Source of the DNA: Roseibium litorale
Lineage (GTDB): Bacteria > Pseudomonadota > Alphaproteobacteria > Rhizobiales > Stappiaceae
Length of the DNA: 64,000 bases
Direction: 5' to 3'
NCBI RefSeq assembly: GCF_014842915.1
Contig: NZ_JACYXI010000013.1
Location: 62,001 to 126,000 of the forward strand
Shown: positions 15,847 through 23,395 of the stretch, piece by piece
Layout of the letters: each line of letters begins with the position of its first letter
Numbering within the stretch: position 1 is the stretch's first letter
Notes under the pieces: model-generated
Databases searched by the model: none
What the model was told of the DNA's origin: nothing
What the model saw: only the letters and a program-made list of their open reading frames with translations
Program-made: the position numbers and the translations under genes

Positions 15847-17198
15847 AGCCGCCGCACCCTAGGCTCCGCTCTCGGTCCCAGCAGCAGCTCCGTCACGGCC
15901 CAGACCAGCGCGTCCATCCGGTCGGGTGACCGGCCGGAGGTCAGCCCGCCCGGGCCGAAATCCACCATCTCGTCTTCCAGCTCCGGAAAGACACCCGCAT
16001 GGCAGACCCTGCCCTGGTCATAGAGCATGGCCACCGGCTCCGCCCGGGAGTATTTGCCACGCGTCGCCCGCACCTGGCGCACCGGCACCGCTGGGTCTGC
16101 GCCCGCAATCACCTCGGCCACCATCTCGCCACCCTGGTTCACCTCCGCCACCAGACAATCCGCGGCCAGCGCATGCCAAAGAGCAGTGGCCGTGGAAGCC
16201 CAATCCGAAGGCCGCGCCCGGCTCAAGGACTTGTCCGCCAGAACATAGGCCCGTCCATCCGCGCCCAATCCCGCTGCCACGATCCCGCAGGCATCTGACC
16301 TCTTGCCCGAACTTGCCGGCGGATCGACCGCGATCACGATCCGCTCCAGATCCTGCGGAGGGGCACTCACCCGCTCCCGCTCCAGCCGTTCCCGGGACCA
16401 GAGCGCATCCGGCCGGTCCTCGATCAGCTCGCCCTCCAGTTCCTGCCGTCCCAGACGGGTTCCCGCATAGCGACCGACCACCGTTTCCAGAAAGCCGGGC
16501 GCCAGAAACGGCGCATTGGCCCGTGTCGGCGCATGGCTCACAACCGTTCCAGGCAGTCCAAGCAGGCGTTTGAGCAGCGGTACCGGACGGGGCGTCGTGG
16601 TCACCAGCTGGCGAGGCGCCTCACCTAGGCGCAGACCGAATTGCAGCATGTCAAAAGTCTCCTCGGCGTGACGCCATTTGGCGAGTTCATCGCACCAGGC
16701 AATGTCGAATTGCGGCCCGCGCAGGGCCTCGGGATCTTCACTTGAAAAGGCCTGAGCCACCGCGCCATTGGGCCATTCCAGCCGCCGCCGCGTTGGCACC
16801 CAGTGGGGCCGCTCTGCCTTGGGGTGGATGGCGAGGATGCCGGAGACCCCTTCCACCATCACCTCGCGCACATCCGCATAAGTTTCGCCGACCAAGGCAA
16901 TACGGCCCGCAAACTGGCCGCCGTTCCAGCTCTCCCCCTGCGCCATGGCGCGGATCCATTCGGCCCCCGCCCGGGTCTTGCCCGCGCCCCGCCCCCCCAT
17001 CAGCAGCCACACCCGCCAATCTCCCGGCGGCGGCATCTGGTGGTCATGGGCAAAGGTCGGCCAATCATTCAGAAGAAAGCGGATCTCGTCATCACTCAGC
17101 GCGCCAAGCGCGTCTTCAATGCGCCCCGCCTTCGCACAAGCGGCCAAGACGCTCCGCAAGCTGCGCCCTGAGGGCGTCTGCATCCTTGGCAAGACCAT
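15843..17198 (-). CDS. GTA terminase large subunit (gp2-like)
   Basis: A 451-aa packaging motor. The ATPase domain has Walker A GGRGAGKT at residues 68-75 and a Walker B-like FDIAWCDELAKW. Motif III is the VTTTPRP segment. The nuclease domain follows, with VIAVDPPASSGKRSDACG and SPDRMDALVWAV carrying acidic residues. In GTAs this enzyme packages host DNA headful by headful without sequence preference. The gene start overlaps the preceding gp1-like frame by 83 bp. A later start inside the frame (Met6) is possible. Confidence 0.95.
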   Translation of the reverse strand: MVLPRMQTPSGRSLRSVLAACAKAGRIEDALGALSDDEIRFLLNDWPTFAHDHQMPPPGDWRVWLLMGGRGAGKTRAGAEWIRAMAQGESWNGGQFAGRIALVGETYADVREVMVEGVSGILAIHPKAERPHWVPTRRRLEWPNGAVAQAFSSEDPEALRGPQFDIAWCDELAKWRHAEETFDMLQFGLRLGEAPRQLVTTTPRPVPLLKRLLGLPGTVVSHAPTRANAPFLAPGFLETVVGRYAGTRLGRQELEGELIEDRPDALWSRERLERERVSAPPQDLERIVIAVDPPASSGKRSDACGIVAAGLGADGRAYVLADKSLSRARPSDWASTATALWHALAADCLVAEVNQGGEMVAEVIAGADPAVPVRQVRATRGKYSRAEPVAMLYDQGRVCHAGVFPELEDEMVDFGPGGLTSGRSPDRMDALVWAVTELLLGPRAEPRVRRL

Positions 17199-17667
17199 CC
17201 CCCTCCTCTTCCGCCTCCTCAGTGGAAGCCTGCTTCAGGTCAATCAGAACCCCCAGCGTCTTGGCAAGGCTCGCCAGGGTCTTCACCGTCTTGTCGATAT
17301 CGGCAAGGCTCGCCGGGCTGCCGGCCTCTGCCACCAGCGCCCTCAGCCGCGCCTCCATGCTCTCCATCTGACCCTCAAAGGCCTTGTAGAGCCGCTCTAT
17401 CATGCCGGGTTGTTCGAGATCCGGAATGGTCAGTGCGGAAAGATCCGGTAGCGCACGCTCCTGCCTATCGCAGGCGGCGGAAGGCACCACCTTCCGGCCC
17501 TCCACCAGTGCAGCACCAGAGGTCTCATCTGGCACATCGTCTGCCACGTCTTCCGGCACCGCCCGCCGCCTGCCCTTCCGGTAGGCTTGCCGTTTCGCCT
17601 GCCGCACGGCTGCCCGTTCCTGGCGCAACGCATCGCAAAGCCCCTTACCCGAAAACCGCCCCGCCAT
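17116..17667 (-). CDS. gp1-like protein, possible terminase small subunit
   Basis: A 183-aa protein from ATG 17667 (GGGGAGGCGG upstream). The basic N-terminus (FSGKGLCDALRQERAAVRQ, then RKGRRR) is followed by a helical region (IERLYKAFEGQMESMEARL, IDKTVKTLASLAKTLGVLI) and an acidic linker. It occupies the position of RcGTA g1, recently shown in RcGTA to be the small terminase, but similarity by eye is weak and no HTH is obvious. The 83-bp overlap with the large terminase suggests coupling. It is the first gene of the cluster. Confidence 0.6.
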   Translation of the reverse strand: MAGRFSGKGLCDALRQERAAVRQAKRQAYRKGRRRAVPEDVADDVPDETSGAALVEGRKVVPSAACDRQERALPDLSALTIPDLEQPGMIERLYKAFEGQMESMEARLRALVAEAGSPASLADIDKTVKTLASLAKTLGVLIDLKQASTEEAEEEGDGLAKDADALRAQLAERLGRLCEGGAH

Positions 17668-17697
17668 ACCGCCTCCCCCACCGACCCGCAGACATGC

Positions 17698-17719
17698 AAA
17701 AGGCCGGTCACCCGGCCTT
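17698..17719 (-). terminator. Terminator-like hairpin in the leader of the GTA operon
   Basis: On the minus strand GAAGGCCGG and CCGGCCTT pair across a GTGA loop and are followed by TTTT. It lies 31 bp upstream of the gp1-like start, that is in the probable mRNA leader. It could attenuate the whole GTA operon, or end transcripts entering from upstream. Confidence 0.5.
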
Positions 17720-17760
17720 CGGACTGCTGACAAACCTAAAGCTTCAGCATTTCATCTCCG

Positions 17761-17942
17761 CGCCGTCCCGGCCTTGAGCCGGGACCTGATCTAGAAACCG
17801 ATTATTTTCATTAGGATAGGAGATCCCGGATCTCCGCTTCGCTGCGTCCGGGAACGCTCGCTGGTTGGGTTTGTCATCAATCTCCCCCCTCCACCACCTC
17901 TCCCAAGCCTGGGACAGGTCGGCCCTCAGCGCCGGGTGAGGG
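17761..17942. repeat. Family C repeat followed by half a family A repeat upstream of the GTA operon
   Basis: Bases 17761-17857 hold GTCCCGGCCTTGAGCCGGGAC and, 60 bp on, GATCCCGGATCTCCGCTTCG, a pair of motifs repeated at 54454-54555 (inverted) and 62089-62196. Bases 17893-17942 hold the right half of family A (CTCCCAAGCCTGGGACAGG to GGGTGAGGG). The remainder of the gap to 18220 is noncoding, with a short palindrome AGGAATTTATTCCT at 18129-18142. Confidence 0.75.
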
Positions 17943-18220
17943 CTGGACGCGCCTGTCCCTCACTGCACAAAATTTTCTGCTTGTGTTTCAGAAGCTTGCC
18001 GAAGATCTGCGGAACTTGTCCCCCACCGCGAAACCCGTGCGATACTCAGAGTCTGATCCACTCAGCGCCGCATCAGGCGCAACTCTTCGATCATGACAAA
18101 ACCCTACCCCAACAGCGTCACGCTGTCAAGGAATTTATTCCTATATTCTTTCACCAATCCATAGCGCCGCCAGTTTCGTATCTCCACCGGGGCCTGATCT
18201 TCCGCCCAAGGAGAACCGTG

Positions 18221-18754
18221 ATGCCATTGAAATCCCTCAGCTTCGCCGCAGCTGGCGTGCTTACGCTCAGCAGCCTTTTCAGCTCGCCTCTGCCCGCTTT
18301 TGCCAAGACGGACAAGCCGCTGGTTCTGGAAGAGTTTTTCAAAGGCCACACAGTGGGCCGGGGCGCATTCGATAGTGAAATCGCGGGGGTTCACCGGCCA
18401 CTCACCGCCTATATGATCGGCAGCTGGAACCCGAAAACCTTCGTCTTCACCCTGCGCGAAGACATCCGCTATGATGATGGTGAGCGGGAAAAGGCCGTCT
18501 GGGTGTTCCAGAAGACCGGAGAAGGCCGCTATGTTGGCCAGCGCAGTGGCGTGAAAGGCCTGGTGCAGGTCACAACCACCGGCGGCGCGATCCGCTTTTC
18601 CTACGTGATGGACGTTCCGACCGGCAGCGGCACGACGGCCCTGCGCTTTGCCGACACACTCACCCGCACCGGCTCCAACACCGTGCGCAACACGTCCGAG
18701 GTGACCAAGCTGGGCTTCCCGGTGGGCACGGTGGACATCACCTTCACACGCTGA
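18221..18754 (+). CDS. DUF3833 family exported protein
   Basis: A 177-aa protein from ATG 18221, with AAGGAGAACCGTG just upstream. The frame is open 285 bp further but without a comparable start. An N-terminal signal peptide (LSFAAAGVLTLSSLF to AFAK) is present. The mature part, LEEFFKGHTVGRGAF, FVFTLREDIRYDDGE and GAIRFSYVMDVP, follows the DUF3833 pattern (LEDFF-G-T start, YDDGE core, Y-MD-P end). The family is often a lipoprotein, but no lipobox Cys is seen here. Function unknown. Confidence 0.8.
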   Translation: MPLKSLSFAAAGVLTLSSLFSSPLPAFAKTDKPLVLEEFFKGHTVGRGAFDSEIAGVHRPLTAYMIGSWNPKTFVFTLREDIRYDDGEREKAVWVFQKTGEGRYVGQRSGVKGLVQVTTTGGAIRFSYVMDVPTGSGTTALRFADTLTRTGSNTVRNTSEVTKLGFPVGTVDITFTR

Positions 18755-18891
18755 CGGCGTGACGGCTGATTTCTGCCCCCTTCCCTCTCAAGCCCGTTTC
18801 CGGACTGGAACCCCGCTCCGGTCCGGGGCATTGTGGCTCTTAAGGTCCTCCAAAGAGAGACCTGTTCCGGAAGCTGTTTGAGGAGCCGCCC

Positions 18892-20559
18892 TTGGCCTTG
18901 TCTGCCCGCTATAGCGTTTTTGTCCTGATCATTCTATTGGCCCTGTTCTGCCTGGCCATGATCCTCGGGGGCACCCCTGTTTTCCTCTGGCCTTTCGCGG
19001 TCTTTGCTGCCTTGACCGCTGTCGGCATCTGGGATCTGACGCAGAAAACCCACGCCGTTTTGCGCAATTATCCGGTCATCGGCCACACCCGCTATCTGCT
19101 GGAATCCATCCGCCCGGAACTGCGCCAGTATTTCTTTGAATCCAACCTCGACGGCGCGCCGTTTTCGCGCGAAAAGCGCTCCCTGGTCTATGACCGGGCC
19201 AAGGATATCGAGGGCAACAAGCCCTTCGGCACCGAATACAACGTCTATGCCAATGACTATGCCTGGGTGAACCATTCCATGGTGCCCAAGGGCGGCCCGG
19301 GCACGCCGCCCGTCGACCCTAAGACGGATGAGCGTCTGCGCATCACCATCGGCGGGCCGGACTGCAGGAAGCCCTATTCGGCCTCTCTCTTCAACATTTC
19401 GGCCATGAGCTTCGGCTCCCTGTCTGCCAATGCCATTCTGGCGCTGAACACCGGGGCCAAGACCGGCGGCTTTGCCCATGACACGGGCGAAGGCAGCGTG
19501 TCGCGCTATCATAGAGCCGGTGGCGGCGATCTGATCTGGGAGCTGGGCTCAGGCTATTTCGGCTGCCGCCGCCCGGACGGTGGCTTTGATGCGGAAGCCT
19601 TTGAAAAACAGGCGCAAAATCCGCAGATCAAGATGATCGAGATCAAGCTCAGCCAGGGGGCCAAGCCCGGTCATGGCGGCGTTCTGCCGGGCGCCAAGGT
19701 CACGCAGGAGATCGCCGAGGCCCGTGGCGTTCCGGTCGGTGTGGAGTGTATCTCACCCTCCGCCCATTCTGCCTTTTCCACCCCTGTCGAGCTTCTGGAT
19801 TTCATTGTTACGCTGCGGCGCCTGTCCGGCGGCAAGCCGGTCGGCTTCAAGCTCTGCATCGGCCACCGGTGGGAGTTCATGGCTGTGGTCAAGGCCATGC
19901 TGAAAACCGGCATCCTGCCTGACTTCATCGTCGTCGATGGCGCGGAAGGCGGCACGGGGGCCGCCCCGGTCGAATTCTCCAACCGCCTCGGCACGCCCCT
20001 GCGCCTCGGCCTCTCCTTCGTGCACAACACGCTGGTCGCCACCAATCTGCGCGATAAGATCTGCATCGGCGCCAGCGGCAAGCTGATCAGCGCCTTCGAC
20101 ATTTCCGGCGCCCTGTGCCTTGGGGCAGACTGGGTCAATTCCGCCCGCGGCTTCATGTTCGCCATTGGCTGCATCCAGTCCCAGAGCTGCCACACCAACC
20201 GCTGCCCAACCGGGGTCGCCACCCAGGACCCCAAGCGGCAGAAGGCGCTGGTCGTTCCGGACAAGGCCGCCCGGGTTGCCAATTTCCATCACAACACCAT
20301 GAAAGCCCTGATGGATTTCGCCGAAGCCTCCGGGCTCTCAAGTCCGAAGGAGTTCGGGCCCGAGCATTTCTATCTGCGCGAGGGGTACCGCTCCGTCCTG
20401 CCGGCCAGCACCGCCATGGACTGGCTGAGGCCGGGGGCCCTGCTCGCAGACGGGCATGATCATCCGGGCTACAGCACCTATTGGCTGATGGCAGATCCGG
20501 ACACGTTCCAGCCGGTCCGCTCGGTTCAGAGCGCCAAGGACGCTCACCGGCCCGCTTGA
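18892..20559 (+). CDS. FMN-binding glutamate synthase family protein, membrane-anchored
   Basis: A 555-aa protein with two N-terminal transmembrane helices (about residues 7-42), then the FMN-binding (beta/alpha)8 domain of glutamate synthases. Visible elements are KLSQGAKPGHGGVLPG, VDGAEGGTGAAP and the Cys cluster C427-x5-C433-x4-C438 (IQSQSCHTNRCPTGVATQ) for a 3Fe-4S centre. It lacks the glutaminase domain of true GOGAT. Substrate unknown, and a ferredoxin-linked redox role is inferred. TTG at 18892 was chosen because GAGGAG lies 7 bases upstream. Confidence 0.88.
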   Translation: MALSARYSVFVLIILLALFCLAMILGGTPVFLWPFAVFAALTAVGIWDLTQKTHAVLRNYPVIGHTRYLLESIRPELRQYFFESNLDGAPFSREKRSLVYDRAKDIEGNKPFGTEYNVYANDYAWVNHSMVPKGGPGTPPVDPKTDERLRITIGGPDCRKPYSASLFNISAMSFGSLSANAILALNTGAKTGGFAHDTGEGSVSRYHRAGGGDLIWELGSGYFGCRRPDGGFDAEAFEKQAQNPQIKMIEIKLSQGAKPGHGGVLPGAKVTQEIAEARGVPVGVECISPSAHSAFSTPVELLDFIVTLRRLSGGKPVGFKLCIGHRWEFMAVVKAMLKTGILPDFIVVDGAEGGTGAAPVEFSNRLGTPLRLGLSFVHNTLVATNLRDKICIGASGKLISAFDISGALCLGADWVNSARGFMFAIGCIQSQSCHTNRCPTGVATQDPKRQKALVVPDKAARVANFHHNTMKALMDFAEASGLSSPKEFGPEHFYLREGYRSVLPASTAMDWLRPGALLADGHDHPGYSTYWLMADPDTFQPVRSVQSAKDAHRPA

Positions 20560-20606
20560 GATGGCAGGCGCCCTCTTCGCGGTGATGAGATCCGCCTGAA
20601 GAGGGC

Positions 20607-21191
20607 TCACGCCCCCTTTGCGCCCAGTGCGCGCACCTTGGCCAAGTAACCGGCGCGGCGCGCGTCGCTGGACTTGCGAACCGGCGCAAACCGCGTGAAA
20701 CGGGCGGGCTTGAAGCCGCAGAACTTCAGGATCTGGCGGCTGGTCTGCTTGCCGATGCCATTGCCATAGATCCAGTCCAGAAAGAAATTCGGCGTATCCG
20801 AGGTCATGATCACCCTGGCGCTGCGCCCGCTCATCAGGCCCAGCGGCAGGGGTCTGCCCTCCTGATACTGAAAGGTCTTGCCCGGCAGAAACACCCGGTC
20901 AATCAGCCCCTTCAGCTTGGCCGGCATGCCGCCCCACCACATGGGGTGGGTGATGACGAAATGCTCGCACCACAGAAGATCCTCGAAAAACGCCGCCAGA
21001 TCCGGCTCCAGATCCGGCACATTGCGGTAGGAGGCGATGCCGAGATCCGGATTGAAGCGCATGGCCGACAGGTGGTGGATCCGCACCTCATGGCCGCTTG
21101 CGCGCGCGCCCTCCCCGTAAGTTGCCGCCAGCGCGCCGTTGAGGGTTTCAGCTGCCGGATGCCCGTCCAACACCAGAATTTTCCGTGACAT
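20607..21191 (-). CDS. Flavodoxin-fold NAD(P)H-dependent oxidoreductase
   Basis: A 194-aa protein of the NQO1/KefF/MdaB-type flavodoxin_2 family: KILVLDGHPAAETLNGALA at the start, HFVITHPMWWGGMPAKLKGL and DRVFLPGKTFQYQ in the middle. It probably reduces quinones or nitro/azo compounds using FAD or FMN. It is divergent from the TetR gene at 21305 with two TTGACC-type palindromes in between, so it is the likely regulated target of that repressor. Confidence 0.9.
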   Translation of the reverse strand: MSRKILVLDGHPAAETLNGALAATYGEGARASGHEVRIHHLSAMRFNPDLGIASYRNVPDLEPDLAAFFEDLLWCEHFVITHPMWWGGMPAKLKGLIDRVFLPGKTFQYQEGRPLPLGLMSGRSARVIMTSDTPNFFLDWIYGNGIGKQTSRQILKFCGFKPARFTRFAPVRKSSDARRAGYLAKVRALGAKGA

Positions 21192-21206
21192 GACACACCT
21201 TTTGAT

Positions 21207-21277
21207 AAATTGACCGTGGTCATTTTTTGACTCAGCCAGACTTTCCCGTCAAGCTAATATTGACCATGGTCAATATT
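21207..21277. promoter_or_regulatory. Paired TetR operators in the divergent promoter region
   Basis: Two inverted repeats with the same core: AATTGACCGTGGTCATT at 21208-21224 and the perfect palindrome TATTGACCATGGTCAATA (22 bp when extended by 2 bp each side) at 21256-21277. Centre spacing is about 51 bp. The second lies just upstream of the TetR start at 21305. Confidence 0.85.
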
Positions 21278-21304
21278 TTTATCCCAAACCGGCGACGCAA
21301 GAAC

Positions 21305-21946
21305 ATGCCCCGCAAGCCGCAGCTGCGCACCCAGGAAACCCGCAGCCGCATTCTCGCCACCGCCCGCGATCTCATGTCCCGCACCGGGGCGGATGGCATC
21401 ACCGCGGAGGCTCTGGCCAGCGCGGCAGGCGTTGCAAAGGGCACGGTCTTCGCCCATTTCACCAGCATGGACGGGCTGATGTCCTATGTGCTGCTGGACG
21501 ACATCCGCAGCCTCATTCCGGCGGATCTGTCCGCCGTCCGCGCGGCGGATACGGCGCGTTTTGCAGATCCGCTCGAGCGCATCACCTCCATGATGATGGA
21601 CCTCGTCACCATCATCACCTCCAGCCAGCTCAGCCTGCGCCTGTTTCTGGAAAACACCGGCGCCACAAACGGCAAATGCGCCCCTGAATTCATTGCCATT
21701 CTGGACCAGCTCGATGGTCTTCTTCACGACTATCTGGAGGAATGGCAGGGTCAGCCGGAGGTCCGTCCGGCACTGCGCAAGGACCGCTCCCCGCGCGAGC
21801 TGGTCGATGCCCTCATCGCCTTCATGATCCATGTGGCGATCCAGTTCCGCAGCTGCCAGATCGACGATCTCGAAGCGGCACGCCACAAGCTGAAACGGCA
21901 TGCGGAGGCCTATCTGCTTGAGCGGACAGAGCCCTTTCCCGGCTAG
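21305..21946 (+). CDS. TetR/AcrR family transcriptional regulator
   Basis: A 213-aa protein. The N-terminal HTH is clear (TRSRILATARDLMSRTGADG, then AEALASAAGVAKGTVFAHF), and a helical ligand domain follows. Upstream in-frame ATGs (21227, 21266) fall in or before the operator palindrome, so ATG 21305 is preferred although its ribosome site is weak. It should repress itself and the divergent oxidoreductase through the two palindromes. The inducer is probably an electrophile, quinone or aromatic compound, inferred from the target gene. Confidence 0.9.
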   Translation: MPRKPQLRTQETRSRILATARDLMSRTGADGITAEALASAAGVAKGTVFAHFTSMDGLMSYVLLDDIRSLIPADLSAVRAADTARFADPLERITSMMMDLVTIITSSQLSLRLFLENTGATNGKCAPEFIAILDQLDGLLHDYLEEWQGQPEVRPALRKDRSPRELVDALIAFMIHVAIQFRSCQIDDLEAARHKLKRHAEAYLLERTEPFPG

Positions 21947-22171
21947 CGGGAAAAGTTGCAAAAACGGCAGTTTCTTGCGGAAATTGAACACCTCTACCGC
22001 AGCGCATTATTTTTAGGTGCGATGCAATATTTCCATCGACACCCCTGCGTTTCCATGACAGGCTGATGACCTGTCAGCAGATTGGAAGGGCCGGTAAGGG
22101 GGACTGGTGTTGCGGAGGGATCTGGCTGTCCCAAGCTTGGCAAGGTGCCGGGCCAGAACAAGGACAAGACC

Positions 22172-22408
22172 ATGCTGTTCACCGCTTATCTCGCCGTTTG
22201 CCTGTCCAATGTCGCGATCAAGGACTGCAACAAGGACACCGCCCTCAACTGGATGGTTGCCCCTGGTGAAAACCGGGGTCTGGCCTATTGCATGACCCAT
22301 GGCCAAAGATACGCCGCCACGTCCGGCGTGGTGCATGAGGGCGAATATGTGAAGATCTATTGCAAGGCCCCGGACCAGTTCACCCGCCCGGGCGTCCAGC
22401 GCGGCTGA
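22172..22408 (+). CDS. 78-aa Cys-rich small protein, copy 1 of a tandem pair
   Basis: The product begins MLFTAYLAVCLSNVAIKDC and has four Cys (10, 19, 40, 64), compatible with two disulfides. Residues 1-15 are hydrophobic and could be a short signal or membrane segment. It differs from copy 2 (22579-22815) at 12 of 78 positions, mostly conservative. AAGGA precedes the ATG. I do not recognise a named family. Conservation of all four Cys and of the C-terminal third suggests selection on both copies. Confidence 0.8.
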   Translation: MLFTAYLAVCLSNVAIKDCNKDTALNWMVAPGENRGLAYCMTHGQRYAATSGVVHEGEYVKIYCKAPDQFTRPGVQRG

Positions 22409-22448
22409 CAGCGGGCGGAAAAGGCCGTGGCGGCGGCGGATGAGGCCA

Positions 22449-22496
22449 GCCATTTGCACAGCCATTTGCACAGCCATTTGCACCGGCATTTGCACC
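22449..22496. repeat. Four tandem 12-bp units between the duplicated genes
   Basis: Four consecutive copies of GCCATTTGCACA (units 3 and 4 end in CC and unit 4 starts GG). The array lies 40 bp after copy 1 and 83 bp before copy 2 of the 78-aa gene. It has no spacer structure, so it is not a CRISPR. Confidence 0.9.
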
Positions 22497-22578
22497 GTTT
22501 TTTGCCCTGAATGGCGGCATCGACACGTCCGGCTGTCCGTGACACTCTGGTCTGACTTTTGACGATCAGGACCCGCTC

Positions 22579-22815
22579 ATGCTCTTTACCGCCTATCTCG
22601 CCGTCTGCCTGTCCAATGTCGCGGTCAAGGACTGCACCCGCGACACCGCCCTCAACTGGATGGTCGCGCCCGGCAACAGCCAGACCCTCGCCTTCTGCAT
22701 GTCCCATGGCGAAAAATATGCAGCCACCTCCGGCGTGGTGCATGAGGGCGAATATGTGAAGGTCTATTGCAAGGCCCCGGACCAGTTCACCCGCCCCGGC
22801 GTCCAGCGCGGCTGA
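22579..22815 (+). CDS. 78-aa Cys-rich small protein, copy 2 of a tandem pair
   Basis: Same length as copy 1 and 66 of 78 residues identical, with the four Cys conserved. The last 16 residues (from YCKAPDQFTRPGVQRG) are identical, and differences cluster at residues 33-46. AGGA lies upstream of the ATG. Nucleotide divergence includes many synonymous changes, so the duplication is not very recent. Function unknown. Confidence 0.8.
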   Translation: MLFTAYLAVCLSNVAVKDCTRDTALNWMVAPGNSQTLAFCMSHGEKYAATSGVVHEGEYVKVYCKAPDQFTRPGVQRG

Positions 22816-22999
22816 CCTGTTTGAAATAAGCTCTGCTTCTGATGCAGCCTCCCTGAAGGCTGGCGTTCTGGCCCCTCCGGCGCTCATTGACGTGGACAGT
22901 CTTCTGAGCAATAGGGCACGGCCTGAAAATGTGCTATGCGCCAGCCGGAAGACATTCGGCCAGACCAAAGTCCGGCCCGGCATCATCAGGAGTATACCC

Positions 23000-23233
23000 G
23001 TGAGCGAACTGACCGTGGCAGAGGCCACAAGCCGCGTTTATGAATCCCTTCAGGCGGACAATCTGGACATCGACCTGCACATTGCCGCGCTCAAGGCAGC
23101 GCTCGCCCGCGAAGGCCAGAAGGAAGCGGTTCTCGACCCGTCCCGCCTCGTCCAGAACAACCGCCAGGGCCGCAAGCTGCTGCAAGCCTATTTCCGCCAG
23201 CGCGGCGTCAAGGTTTCTTTTTCGGCGGAATGA
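23000..23233 (+). CDS. Small 77-aa helical protein of unknown function
   Basis: GTG 23000 has AGGAG 8 bases upstream and begins VSELTVAEATSRVYESLQAD. The frame is open 108 bp further upstream, but that part reads as noncoding. The product is largely helical (LHIAALKAALAREGQKEAV) with a basic C-terminus (RQGRKLLQAYFRQRG) that could bind nucleic acid. I do not recognise a family. Confidence 0.65.
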   Translation: MSELTVAEATSRVYESLQADNLDIDLHIAALKAALAREGQKEAVLDPSRLVQNNRQGRKLLQAYFRQRGVKVSFSAE

Positions 23234-23361
23234 GGACCTGCCGGTTCAGGCAAAATCTCTGACCCAGTGAGCCAGGAAGCCGGTAAGCCTGCGCCGGAAG
23301 CGCCATTTCATGCAGCACTGCACTCGCCGCCGTTGACAGGACAGGATTTGACCGTCTATTT

Positions 23362-23378
23362 AGTTGTATATTACAACT
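23362..23378. promoter_or_regulatory. Operator palindrome upstream of the MarR-GNAT gene
   Basis: AGTTGTATATTACAACT is a perfect 7-bp inverted repeat around TAT, ending 17 bp before the ATG of the MarR-GNAT gene. Size and position fit an autoregulatory MarR site overlapping the promoter. Confidence 0.75.
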
Positions 23379-23395
23379 TTATACCGGTTCTACTC

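Noticed and set aside
1..17700. Classification as an ordinary siphovirus prophage
   Set aside because: No integrase, repressor, replication or att sequence was found, the tape measure is very short and the gene order is that of RcGTA. A lysogeny module to the left of the window cannot be excluded.
22449..22496. Short direct repeats resembling a CRISPR array
   Set aside because: The 12-bp units are contiguous without spacers and no cas gene is present, so this is a minisatellite.
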